From: Streptomyces solicavernae
GTDB lineage: Bacteria; Actinomycetota; Actinomycetes; Streptomycetales; Streptomycetaceae
Length of the DNA stretch: 64,000 bases
Direction: 5' to 3'
Assembly (NCBI RefSeq): GCF_029968095.1
Contig: NZ_JASCIR010000025.1
Coordinates: 32,493 to 96,492 of the forward strand
Both the position numbers and the translations under genes were made by a program. Position 1 is the stretch's first letter; the number at the start of each line of letters is the position of its first letter. Under the pieces are notes generated by a model that was given only the letters and a program-made list of their open reading frames with translations, had not been told where the DNA came from and did no database searches. This document shows, piece by piece, positions 57,213 to 64,000 of the stretch.

Positions 57213-59732
57213 TCAGTTCTGCTGCTGCGGGCCGATCCGGACGATGCGCTCGGCGGGCGTCTTCCCGACCAGCGCGCGGTTCACGGCCTGCGCCACGAGC
57301 GCCGGGGTGACCGGCTTCTCGGTGCCGTCGGCCATGGTCAGCCGCACGTCGTCGAACGTGTCGCCGTACAGCTCCTTCAGGACCTCGCGGTCGTAGTACG
57401 GGACGAGGCGGGTGCGGTCCTCGCTGGGGACAACGCGCAGGAACTTGTAGATCGACTTCTCGGGGCTGAACGACACCGTGTGGGCCGCGTCCGTGCGGAC
57501 CGTGATGAGGCCGGACATCGCCGGGGTGGCGAACTCCTTCATCATCCGGTCGACTTCGGCCTTCGGGACGTTCGGGTCGGCCGCGGAGACCGGGAGCTGG
57601 ACCGGGTCGGTGGCGCCGGTCTCGACCTGGGTGCGGTAGGCCGCCTCCACGGCCGCGACCGAGCCCTCCGGGTTGAGCGTCTTGCCGGACTTGCCGTACG
57701 ACGGGACGGCCTTGCCGGGCAGGAACTTGATGGTCGCCTCGGCGGCCGAGCCGGAGGTGCCGGCGACGCGCTCCAGGGCGTCCCGCAGCTTCTCCTTGTC
57801 CGTCGGCATCACCGGCTCGACCTCGCGCTCGGCGCCGAAGAGGGAGCCGATGACGGAGACCGGGTTGTAGTCGCTGCCGGTGGCCGCGCGGACCGTCTCC
57901 TGGACGTCGACGGAGAGGCCGGCCTTGGTCGGGTCCAGCGTGGCCTTGTCGCCGTCGATCGCGAGCTGGAGGGGCTGCGCGGCACGCTTCTTCATCGCCG
58001 CGTCCAGCTTCTGCACGGCCTCGTCGCTGGTGCCGCCGCCGATGTCGACGCCGAGCACCGTGGTGCCCTTCGGGACGTCCGAGTGGTTCATCAGGAGCCC
58101 CGCGCCGTACGCGAGTCCGACCAGGCCGAGGACGCCCGCGCCGATCAGGGCCGGTTTGTTGCGGCCCTTCCTGGCGCTCTTCCGGGACGTCGGCGCGGTC
58201 TCCTCCTCGTACGCGTCCACCTCGTCGTGGTCGTCGGCGGGCCGCTGCTGCCGGGGGGCGGGCGGGTCCGGGAGGACCGGCGGGGTGTGCCGGGACTGCG
58301 GTGCGGACGGTCCGGCGCCGGGGAAGCCGGTCCGGGCCTGCGGGCTCGACGGCACCACCGGGATGCCGCTGGTCAGGGTGTCGCCGGAGACGTGCTGCCG
58401 GGCGCCGGGCGAGCCGCCTTCGCCGGGCTGCGGGGTGAGCAGGGCGGTGTCGTCGGCGGCGGCCGGTCCTGCGGGGGCGGGGCCGGCCGGGCCCGCGCCG
58501 ATGCCGTTGCCCGCGGCCGCGCCCTTCTGGAACGCGGCGGGCAGCACCGGGCCGTCACCCGTCGCCGGGCCACCGGTCGGGCCGGAGGGGCCGGACGAGC
58601 CGGGGCCGGGGGGTGTCGGCGCACCGGACTGCGGACCCTGCTGCGCACCGGAGTGGGGCCCGAACAGGCTGGAGCGGGCGAGCGGGTTGTCGCTGCCCTG
58701 CTCACCGGCGCCGGAACCGGGGGCGCCGCCGACGCCGGGCGCACCTCCGATGCCGGGGGCGCCTCCGATGCCGGGGGCGCCTCCGATGCCGGGCGCACCG
58801 CCACCGCCGGGGGCACCGCCACCGGGACCGTGGCCGCCACCGGGACCGCGGCCGGGGCCGGGCGCACCGGGACCGGGGCCAGGCGCACCGGGACCGGCCT
58901 GGCCCCGCCCCTGGCCCTCGCCGGTCTCGGAGAAGTACGGCAGGTCCCCGCGCGTACCGCCACCGCCCGCGGACGAGCCGCCGTGAGCACCACCCGGAGC
59001 ACCGGGAGCAACACCCGAAGCACCGCCCGGAGCACCGTGAGCACCACCCGAAGCACCGCGAGGACCGCCCGGAGCACCGTGAGCACCACCCGGAGCACCG
59101 TGAGCACCACCCGAGGCCACGCCACCAGGAGCCCCACCACGAGCCCCGCCAGGAGCCCCGTCAGGAGCGCCCCCCGGAACACCCGGAGCCCCGCCCGGAC
59201 CCCCGCCCTGGCCGCCCGAAGCGCCCGTCGGCTGCGCGGGCTTGCGGGGCGCGAACCAGTCGCTGGTCTTCTCCGCCGGGGCGTCGGCCGCGGGCGCCGA
59301 CGCGCCGCGGGGCGCGCCCTGTGCGCCGGCGGGAGCTCCCGGACCACCCGAAGGAGCGCCGGAAGGCCCGCCTCCGGAAGCCGTGCCGGGTGCGGTGCGG
59401 CCGCCGATCGGCGACGAGGGGCCCGCGGCCTCCGCGGTGTCGCCCTCGCCGACCGGGGTGCGCATCACGACGGGCGGGATGGGCCGCGAGCCGGGGATGT
59501 TGATCCGGATGCGGGTGGTCAGCGTGGTCTGCGTCTCCGGCCCGTCCGCCGCAGCCTCGGGCTGCTCGGCCTCGGGCTCGGCGCCCTGCTGCCAGGGCGC
59601 GCCCTGCGGAGTACGGTCGGCGGCTCCGCTGCGCTCGCCGCCGGGCGGTCCGTACGGCGGAGTCCCCGAGGGGTACGCGGCTCCACCGCGCCCCTGGGGC
59701 CCGGAGGACGAACTGTCAGTTTCACGACTCAA
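57213..59732 (-). CDS. Membrane-anchored VanW/peptidoglycan-binding-like protein with collagen-like region
   Basis: An 839-aa protein. The N-terminal 500 residues are cytoplasmic and low complexity, dominated by Gly-Ala-Pro-Gly repeats (GGAPGIGGAPGIGGAPG), with a conserved-looking patch TTLTTRIRINIPGSRPIPPVVMRTP (about residues 66-90). One membrane helix (ALIGAGVLGLVGLAYGAGLLM) is followed by a repeated extracytoplasmic domain of the VanW/YkuD-associated peptidoglycan-binding type (TTVLGVDIGGGTSDEAVQKL). I chose TTG 59732 (GGGAGAA upstream); the longer frame lacks a ribosome site. Likely acts at the cell wall. Confidence 0.78.
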   Translation of the reverse strand: MSRETDSSSSGPQGRGGAAYPSGTPPYGPPGGERSGAADRTPQGAPWQQGAEPEAEQPEAAADGPETQTTLTTRIRINIPGSRPIPPVVMRTPVGEGDTAEAAGPSSPIGGRTAPGTASGGGPSGAPSGGPGAPAGAQGAPRGASAPAADAPAEKTSDWFAPRKPAQPTGASGGQGGGPGGAPGVPGGAPDGAPGGARGGAPGGVASGGAHGAPGGAHGAPGGPRGASGGAHGAPGGASGVAPGAPGGAHGGSSAGGGGTRGDLPYFSETGEGQGRGQAGPGAPGPGPGAPGPGRGPGGGHGPGGGAPGGGGAPGIGGAPGIGGAPGIGGAPGVGGAPGSGAGEQGSDNPLARSSLFGPHSGAQQGPQSGAPTPPGPGSSGPSGPTGGPATGDGPVLPAAFQKGAAAGNGIGAGPAGPAPAGPAAADDTALLTPQPGEGGSPGARQHVSGDTLTSGIPVVPSSPQARTGFPGAGPSAPQSRHTPPVLPDPPAPRQQRPADDHDEVDAYEEETAPTSRKSARKGRNKPALIGAGVLGLVGLAYGAGLLMNHSDVPKGTTVLGVDIGGGTSDEAVQKLDAAMKKRAAQPLQLAIDGDKATLDPTKAGLSVDVQETVRAATGSDYNPVSVIGSLFGAEREVEPVMPTDKEKLRDALERVAGTSGSAAEATIKFLPGKAVPSYGKSGKTLNPEGSVAAVEAAYRTQVETGATDPVQLPVSAADPNVPKAEVDRMMKEFATPAMSGLITVRTDAAHTVSFSPEKSIYKFLRVVPSEDRTRLVPYYDREVLKELYGDTFDDVRLTMADGTEKPVTPALVAQAVNRALVGKTPAERIVRIGPQQQN

Positions 59733-59895
59733 GGCAGGTTCTCCCGATCGGCTTCGCCGCCCGCCGAACCTCCGTCGGCACAAGCTCGGTGCCAGCGCGG
59801 GCGGCTCGGCGGCGCGCACCACCATACTGGCCGCGCGCGGCGGTCAGTGGGCGACCGCGGTCAATCCCGTACGCCCGGCGGTCCATAGGGGGACG

Positions 59896-60312
59896 TCACT
59901 TGCCAAGTCGGCCGCCAGGACCCATCGGTTGCGAGGGCACAGCGACCGTGGCACACATCACAGCAAGGGCCATTCCGCCCAACAAGTAGACATACGAGCC
60001 AAGTCCGGCACCGAACACGAAGTCCCCTTCGGGCCGGCTCGTGGTCAGCAGGATCACCGCGACCAGCCAGCCGGCGCCTGCCGCGAAGCCGCCACCTTTG
60101 GTGCCGGTGGCGCGCGCCCCGCCGTAGCAGACGCCGGCCGCGCCGAGCAGGGCGAGCAGCAACCCGCCCGGGAACCAGGCGGCTTGGATGAGCGCGCCCG
60201 CGGCGCCCGCGACCGCGCCGACGGCGAGCAGCAGGACGTGGACCAGGATCCGGGCGGGCGTCAGACGGGGCGGGGCCGGGAGGCCTCCGGGGGCGTTTGC
60301 GCGCGTGCTCAC
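59896..60312 (-). CDS. Four-helix small membrane protein (DUF6113-like)
   Basis: A 138-aa protein with about four helices (ILVHVLLLAVGAVAGAAGALI, LLLALLGAAGVCYGGA, GWLVAVILLTTS, YVYLLGGMALAVMCATVAV). The GTG at 60312 overlaps the mshB stop codon as GTGA, so it is translationally coupled to mshB. The association with mshB recurs in Streptomyces as far as I recall. Function unknown; a link to mycothiol handling is speculative. Confidence 0.78.
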   Translation of the reverse strand: MSTRANAPGGLPAPPRLTPARILVHVLLLAVGAVAGAAGALIQAAWFPGGLLLALLGAAGVCYGGARATGTKGGGFAAGAGWLVAVILLTTSRPEGDFVFGAGLGSYVYLLGGMALAVMCATVAVPSQPMGPGGRLGK

Positions 60313-61262
60313 GTACGGGTCACCGTTCCTCGGTCGTCCTGTGGGGGGTCCGGGTGCGCGCCCGCGCCCTCGGTGGGCAGGCCCGCGAAGAGGTCGTGCT
60401 CGCGCTCGCCGGGCGCCGCGCCGGAGCGGCCGCGCACCAGCTCGTAGTACTCGGTGTCGAACAACGGCTGGGCGAGGTCGTTGGAGAGCGCGAACCACGG
60501 CGCCTCGACGGCGATCTGGGTGGCGTGCGCGCGCATCGCGGCGGCCTTGCGGGCGACTTGGGGGCGGCCGTCGACCACGGTGGTGATGCGGTCGTCGTCC
60601 ACCACGCCCGGCACGTCGGCCAGCTGCGCGGCCGCCCACGGGAGTCCGTGCACGGCGTTCTCGGTCAGCTCGGCGAAGAGGCGCTCGCCGACGGAGCGGG
60701 GTACGCGGTTCCAGTAGATCTTGGCGATGTCGTGCGCGGCGCCGAGGTCCGGGCGGAAGGCGGGCTCGGCGGCGAGTACGGCGGCGCGCATGGCGACGCG
60801 GTGGGCCTGGATGTGGTCGGGGTGCCCGTAGCCCCCGTCAGGGTCGTACGTGATCAGCACCTGGGGGCGCAGTTCGCGGATCACCTCGACGAGCAGCGCG
60901 GCCGCCTCGTCCACGTCGGCGGACCAGAAGGCGCCCGCGCGGTGGTTCTGCTCGGCGCCCATCATCCCGGAGTCGCGGAAGTGTCCGGGCCCGCCGAGGA
61001 AGCGGTGGTCGGCGACGCCGAGCTCCTTCATCGCCGCGGCGAGCTCCTCGGCGCGGTGGGCGCCGAGGGTGTCCTCGTGCGTGGCGGCGAGGTGGGCGAG
61101 GGCAGGCGGGATCACCTCGCCCTCCTCGCCGAGGGTGCAGGTCACGAGCGCGACATGGGCGCCTTGTGCGGCGTACGTGGCCATGGTCGCGCCGTTGTTG
61201 ATCGACTCGTCGTCGGGATGCGCGTGCACCAGGAGCAGCCGCCGGTCCGCCAGTTCCGTCAT
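60309..61262 (-). CDS. mshB: MshB: GlcNAc-Ins deacetylase of mycothiol biosynthesis
   Basis: A 317-aa zinc-dependent LmbE-type deacetylase. The zinc site is AHPDDE near the N-terminus plus GYGHPDHIQAH. LVTCTLGEEGEVIPPALAHLA and FLGGPGHFRDSGMMG are diagnostic for MshB over related Mca. It removes acetate from GlcNAc-inositol in mycothiol synthesis. The mRNA is probably leaderless (TAGGCT 6 nt before the ATG). It overlaps the small membrane-protein gene by 4 nt. Confidence 0.92.
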   Translation of the reverse strand: MTELADRRLLLVHAHPDDESINNGATMATYAAQGAHVALVTCTLGEEGEVIPPALAHLAATHEDTLGAHRAEELAAAMKELGVADHRFLGGPGHFRDSGMMGAEQNHRAGAFWSADVDEAAALLVEVIRELRPQVLITYDPDGGYGHPDHIQAHRVAMRAAVLAAEPAFRPDLGAAHDIAKIYWNRVPRSVGERLFAELTENAVHGLPWAAAQLADVPGVVDDDRITTVVDGRPQVARKAAAMRAHATQIAVEAPWFALSNDLAQPLFDTEYYELVRGRSGAAPGEREHDLFAGLPTEGAGAHPDPPQDDRGTVTRT

Positions 61263-61268
61263 GCCCCC

Positions 61269-61274
61269 AGCCTA
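61269..61274 (-). promoter_or_regulatory. -10 hexamer (TAGGCT), leaderless start of mshB
   Basis: TAGGCT lies 6 nt before the ATG at 61262. No ribosome site is present. Confidence 0.55.
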
Positions 61275-61309
61275 CGAGGCGCGGCGCGCGCCCCCGGGTC
61301 CCGTCCGGG

Positions 61310-61504
61310 TCAGAACTTCAGGTCGCCCAGCATGCCCGCCACGTTGGTCGTCACCTCGCTGATCGTGGGAGCGATCGAGGAGCTGGCCAGATAGAAACCG
61401 AGCAGCACACACACGATCGCGTGCCCCGCCTTCAACCCTGACTTCTTGATCAGAAGTACGACGATGATCGCGAACAGCACCACCGCCGAAATCGACAGGG
61501 CCAC
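61310..61504 (-). CDS. 64-aa small membrane protein
   Basis: A small protein with two hydrophobic segments (LSISAVVLFAIIVVLLIKKSG and AIVCVLLGFYLASSSI) and a polar C-terminus (EVTTNVAGMLGDLKF). The GTG at 61504 has a perfect GGAGGTG ribosome site 7 nt upstream. It resembles small conserved Streptomyces membrane proteins of unknown function. It lies upstream of mshB on the same strand. Confidence 0.78.
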   Translation of the reverse strand: MALSISAVVLFAIIVVLLIKKSGLKAGHAIVCVLLGFYLASSSIAPTISEVTTNVAGMLGDLKF

Positions 61505-61713
61505 GGCGGTTCACCTCCATAGGACGACGGGACGTCGGGACGTCGGACAGCAAGCGGGCGGCCCGCTCGGACCGCCTCAACACCGGGACGGCGCACGCCA
61601 GTTCGGCACACGCCAGGGGTATACCCACCCAGTGCCACGGATCATAACTTTCCGTGTGTCGGCATGGATCGGTGCATGGCAGCACGAGGGGCGCATAGCG
61701 GCGGCGCGATCAG

Positions 61714-61719
61714 TAGCCT
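61714..61719 (+). promoter_or_regulatory. -10 hexamer (TAGCCT), leaderless start
   Basis: TAGCCT ends 6 nt before the ATG at 61726. Confidence 0.55.
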
Positions 61720-61725
61720 CGGTGC

Positions 61726-63936
61726 ATGACCTCCCCACTGCCCCCGCAGTCGCCGCAGAGCCCCAGGGCCTCATTCCCCCGCCGGCACGCCCGTACGCAG
61801 CGGTTCTCGCTCGGTGCGCCCCGCGCATTCACCGTCTCACCTGATGGATCGCGGGTGGTGTTCCTGCGTTCCCGCTCCGGCACGGACCGGCAGACCGTGC
61901 TGTGGGTCCTCGATACCGAGGCCGCCGCGGAGACGGACGCGGCGGAGCGGGTCGCCGCGGACCCGGCGGCCCTGCTGCACGGCGCGAGCGAGCGGTTGTC
62001 GGCGCAGGAGCGCGCCCGCCGCGAGCGCAGCCGCGAGAGCGGCGCGGGCATCGTGGGCTACGCCACCGACGCGGCCGTGGAGTTGGCCGCCTTCGCGCTC
62101 TCCGGCCGCCTGTTCACGGCCGAGCTGCGCGCGGGCACGGCACGTGAACTGCCCGTTCCGGGCCCGGTGATCGACCCGCGCCCCGCGCCCGACGGCCGCC
62201 ATGTCGCGTACGTCAGCGGCGGCGCCCTGCGCGTGGTGGGCGCCGAGGGCGCGGACGACCGGGCGCTCGCCGAGCCGGACCCGGGGCCGGGCGCCTCGGG
62301 GTCGGGCGTCCCGGGGCCGGGCGGGGAGACCGGGACCGTGACGTACGGCCTCGCGGAGTTCATCGCGGCCGAGGAGATGGGGCGTTCGCGCGGCTTCTGG
62401 TGGTCGCCCGACTCGGACCGCCTCCTGGTCGCCCGGGTGGACGACGCCCCCGTGCAGCGCTGGTGGATCGCCGACCCGGCCCACCCCGACCGCGAGCCGG
62501 CCCCGGTGGCGTACCCGGCGGCGGGCACGCCCAACGCGGACGTACGGCTCTGCGTGCTCGGCCTGGACGGCTCGCGCACCGAGGTCGAGTGGGACCGGGC
62601 CCGGTACCCGTATCTGGCGCGCGTGCACTGGTCGTCGGCCGGGACGCCGCTGCTGCTCGTCCAGGCGCGGGACCAGCGCGACCAGCTGTACCTGGCGGTG
62701 GACCCGGACACCGGGTCGACCCGCATGGTGCACGCCGACGACGACCCGGACTGGCTGGAGCTGCTGCCCGGCGTGCCCGCGTGGACGCCTTCCGGGCAGC
62801 TGGTGCGGATCGCGGACGAGGGCGGGGCGCGGGTCCTGACGGTCGGCGAACGGCCGCTGACCGGGCCGCAGTTGCAGGTGCGGGCGGTCCTGGACATCGC
62901 GGACGAGGACGTGCTGATCGCGGCCTCGGCGGGGGCGGCCGCCAAGAGCCCCGAGACCGGCGAGACCCACGTCTACCGGGTCAACGAGCTGGGTGTGGAG
63001 CGCGTCTCGCAGGAGCCCGGCGTGCACTCCGCGGTGCGCTCGGGCGGGGTGACGGTGCTGGTCTCGGCGCGCCCCGCACACCCCGGGGCTCAGGTCCAGG
63101 TCCTGCGGGACGGCAAACAGCTGGCGCAGATCGCCTCGTACGCGGAGCTGCCGGACATCACGCCGAGGGTGACGCTCACCGAGGCGGGCGCGCGCCGGAT
63201 CCCGTGCGCCGTCCTGCTCCCGACGCACTACCGCGAGGGCGACGGTCCGCTCCCCGTCCTCCTCGACCCGTACGGCGGGCCGCATCACGCGCGCGTGGTG
63301 GCGGCGCACAACCCGTATCTGACCTCGCAGTGGTTCGCCGACCAGGGCTTCGCCGTCCTGGTGGCAGACGGCCGGGGCACGCCGGGGCGGACTCCCGCCT
63401 GGGAGAAGGAGATCCGGGACAAGCTGGCGGCTGTCGTCCTGGCGGACCAGGTCGACGCGCTGCACGCACTCTCGGACAAGTTCCCCTTCGACCTGTCCCG
63501 GGTCGCCATCCGCGGCTGGTCCTTCGGCGGCTACCTGGCGGGCCTCGCCGCGCTGCGCCGCCCGGACGTCTTCCACGCGGCGATCGTCGGCGCCCCGGTC
63601 ACGGACCAGCGGCTGTACGACACGCACTACACGGAGCGGTACCTGGGCGATCCGCAGGCGCAGCCGGAGGTGTACGCGGCGAACTCGCTCGTCACGGACG
63701 CGGGGCTGTCGGGCGCGGCGGAGCCGGCCCGGCCGATGATGATCGTGCACGGCCTGGCCGACGACAACGTGGTGATGGCGCACACCCTGCGGCTGTCCTC
63801 GGCGCTGCTTGCGGCGGGGCGGCCGCATGAGGTGCTGCCGCTGTCGGGGGTGACGCACATGACGCCGCAGGAGCAGGTCGCGGAGAATCTGCTGCTGCTT
63901 CAAGTGGACTTCCTGAAGCGGGCGTTGGGCCTGTAG
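61726..63936 (+). CDS. S9 family prolyl oligopeptidase/dipeptidyl peptidase IV-like
   Basis: A 736-aa cytosolic serine peptidase. An N-terminal beta propeller (about residues 30-480, repeats such as FTVSPDGSRVVFLRS and GFWWSPDSDRLLVARV) precedes an alpha/beta hydrolase domain with the nucleophile GWSFGGYL, the acid in HGLADDNV and the His in GVTHMTP. The double-Glu EFIAAEEMGR motif in the propeller is the DPP-IV signature that holds the peptide N-terminus. It should cleave dipeptides after proline or alanine. The ATG at 61726 is leaderless by position. Confidence 0.9.
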   Translation: MTSPLPPQSPQSPRASFPRRHARTQRFSLGAPRAFTVSPDGSRVVFLRSRSGTDRQTVLWVLDTEAAAETDAAERVAADPAALLHGASERLSAQERARRERSRESGAGIVGYATDAAVELAAFALSGRLFTAELRAGTARELPVPGPVIDPRPAPDGRHVAYVSGGALRVVGAEGADDRALAEPDPGPGASGSGVPGPGGETGTVTYGLAEFIAAEEMGRSRGFWWSPDSDRLLVARVDDAPVQRWWIADPAHPDREPAPVAYPAAGTPNADVRLCVLGLDGSRTEVEWDRARYPYLARVHWSSAGTPLLLVQARDQRDQLYLAVDPDTGSTRMVHADDDPDWLELLPGVPAWTPSGQLVRIADEGGARVLTVGERPLTGPQLQVRAVLDIADEDVLIAASAGAAAKSPETGETHVYRVNELGVERVSQEPGVHSAVRSGGVTVLVSARPAHPGAQVQVLRDGKQLAQIASYAELPDITPRVTLTEAGARRIPCAVLLPTHYREGDGPLPVLLDPYGGPHHARVVAAHNPYLTSQWFADQGFAVLVADGRGTPGRTPAWEKEIRDKLAAVVLADQVDALHALSDKFPFDLSRVAIRGWSFGGYLAGLAALRRPDVFHAAIVGAPVTDQRLYDTHYTERYLGDPQAQPEVYAANSLVTDAGLSGAAEPARPMMIVHGLADDNVVMAHTLRLSSALLAAGRPHEVLPLSGVTHMTPQEQVAENLLLLQVDFLKRALGL

Positions 63937-63960
63937 CGGTTCCTCCGGTACGGCAACCGG

Positions 63961-64000
63961 CCGGGGGGGGGGGGCGGGGGGGGGCCCCCCCCGCCCCCGC
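63961..64000. other. Long G and C homopolymer runs at the window end
   Basis: The last 38 bases read G12 C G9 C8 G C5 G C, which forms a near-perfect hairpin after the S9 peptidase gene. It may be a terminator, but runs this long are abnormal even for Streptomyces and suggest a sequencing or assembly artefact. Confidence 0.6.

Noticed and set aside
57198..59888. An 896-codon plus-strand frame opposite the VanW-like gene
   Set aside because: It is a shadow of the repetitive collagen-like coding region with no recognisable domain. The minus frame has a membrane helix and peptidoglycan-binding motifs.
1..64000. Biosynthetic gene cluster, prophage or integrative element
   Set aside because: No PKS/NRPS, terpene or RiPP enzymes, integrase, transposase, phage structural genes, tRNAs or attachment repeats were found. 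Composition is uniform apart from short AT-rich promoters.

Overview
The window is a stretch of high-GC (roughly 72%) actinobacterial chromosome, almost certainly Streptomyces or a very close relative. The signs are strong GC bias at third codon positions, many GTG/TTG starts, a mycothiol gene (mshB), DUF3107, DUF3117 and DUF3152 proteins, a FolP2-type protein and a spherulin-4 family protein. There are no phage, insertion-sequence, CRISPR, tRNA or rRNA genes. It is core chromosome, not an accessory island.

Layout. 1-9.4 kb: the 5' part of an AdnA/UvrD-type helicase-nuclease, an alkyltransferase-like DNA repair protein, a large multi-domain membrane protein of the LPG-synthase transmembrane family, and two tandem S33 lipoprotein peptidases. 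9.6-16 kb: moeZ, preceded by a tightly coupled minus-strand cassette. The cassette encodes a PelF-like glycosyltransferase, a 62-aa protein, a polytopic membrane protein, an NAD-dependent epimerase and a spherulin-4 protein whose expected acidic catalytic pair appears to be lost. It looks like a small polysaccharide system related to Pel/galactosamine polymers. 16-25.5 kb: a DUF3152 putative metalloprotease, an alpha/beta hydrolase, a TetR regulator, DUF3107, a ferritin-like protein, an RhlE-type DEAD-box helicase (probable CTG start behind a 43-codon uORF), another hydrolase and a 50-aa small protein. 25.6-35 kb: MarC, a PHP phosphoesterase, a zinc-ribbon protein, an MFS transporter, a SUFU-domain protein, CorA with a long leader, and a MerR regulator divergent from a fused double hydrolase. 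35-46 kb: a lipoprotein, soluble MgtE-N/CBS protein, DUF1003, Mrp, TatB, HtrA, an anti-sigma/ECF sigma pair and an O-methyltransferase with an apparent ATT start. 46-64 kb: DUF3117, enoyl-CoA hydratase, Tag, DivIVA-like, FolP2, LOG, DapE, a DapC-type aminotransferase, 7Fe ferredoxin, GNAT, a SirB1-type protein, a VanW-like protein with a collagen-like region, MshB and an S9 peptidase.

How the genes fit together. From memory, two blocks follow the gene order of Mycobacterium tuberculosis: adnA / ATL / moeZ / DUF3152 / TetR / DUF3107 / ferritin-like / rhlE (about Rv3202c-Rv3211), and mshB / ferredoxin / aminotransferase / dapE / LOG / folP2 / DivIVA-like / tag / methyltransferase / sigE-rseA-htrA-tatB / mrp / corA (about Rv1170-Rv1239c). 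The ECF sigma, anti-sigma, HtrA and TatB genes form an envelope-stress module, with a matching ECF-type promoter upstream of the sigma gene. dapE and the dapC-type gene serve lysine/diaminopimelate synthesis.

Two patterns run through the window. First, about ten genes end in short tandem duplications that straddle the stop codon. Second, about ten genes have a TANNNT -10 hexamer only 6-7 nt before the start codon, which predicts leaderless mRNAs. All coordinates rest on reading the sequence; no database search was possible.
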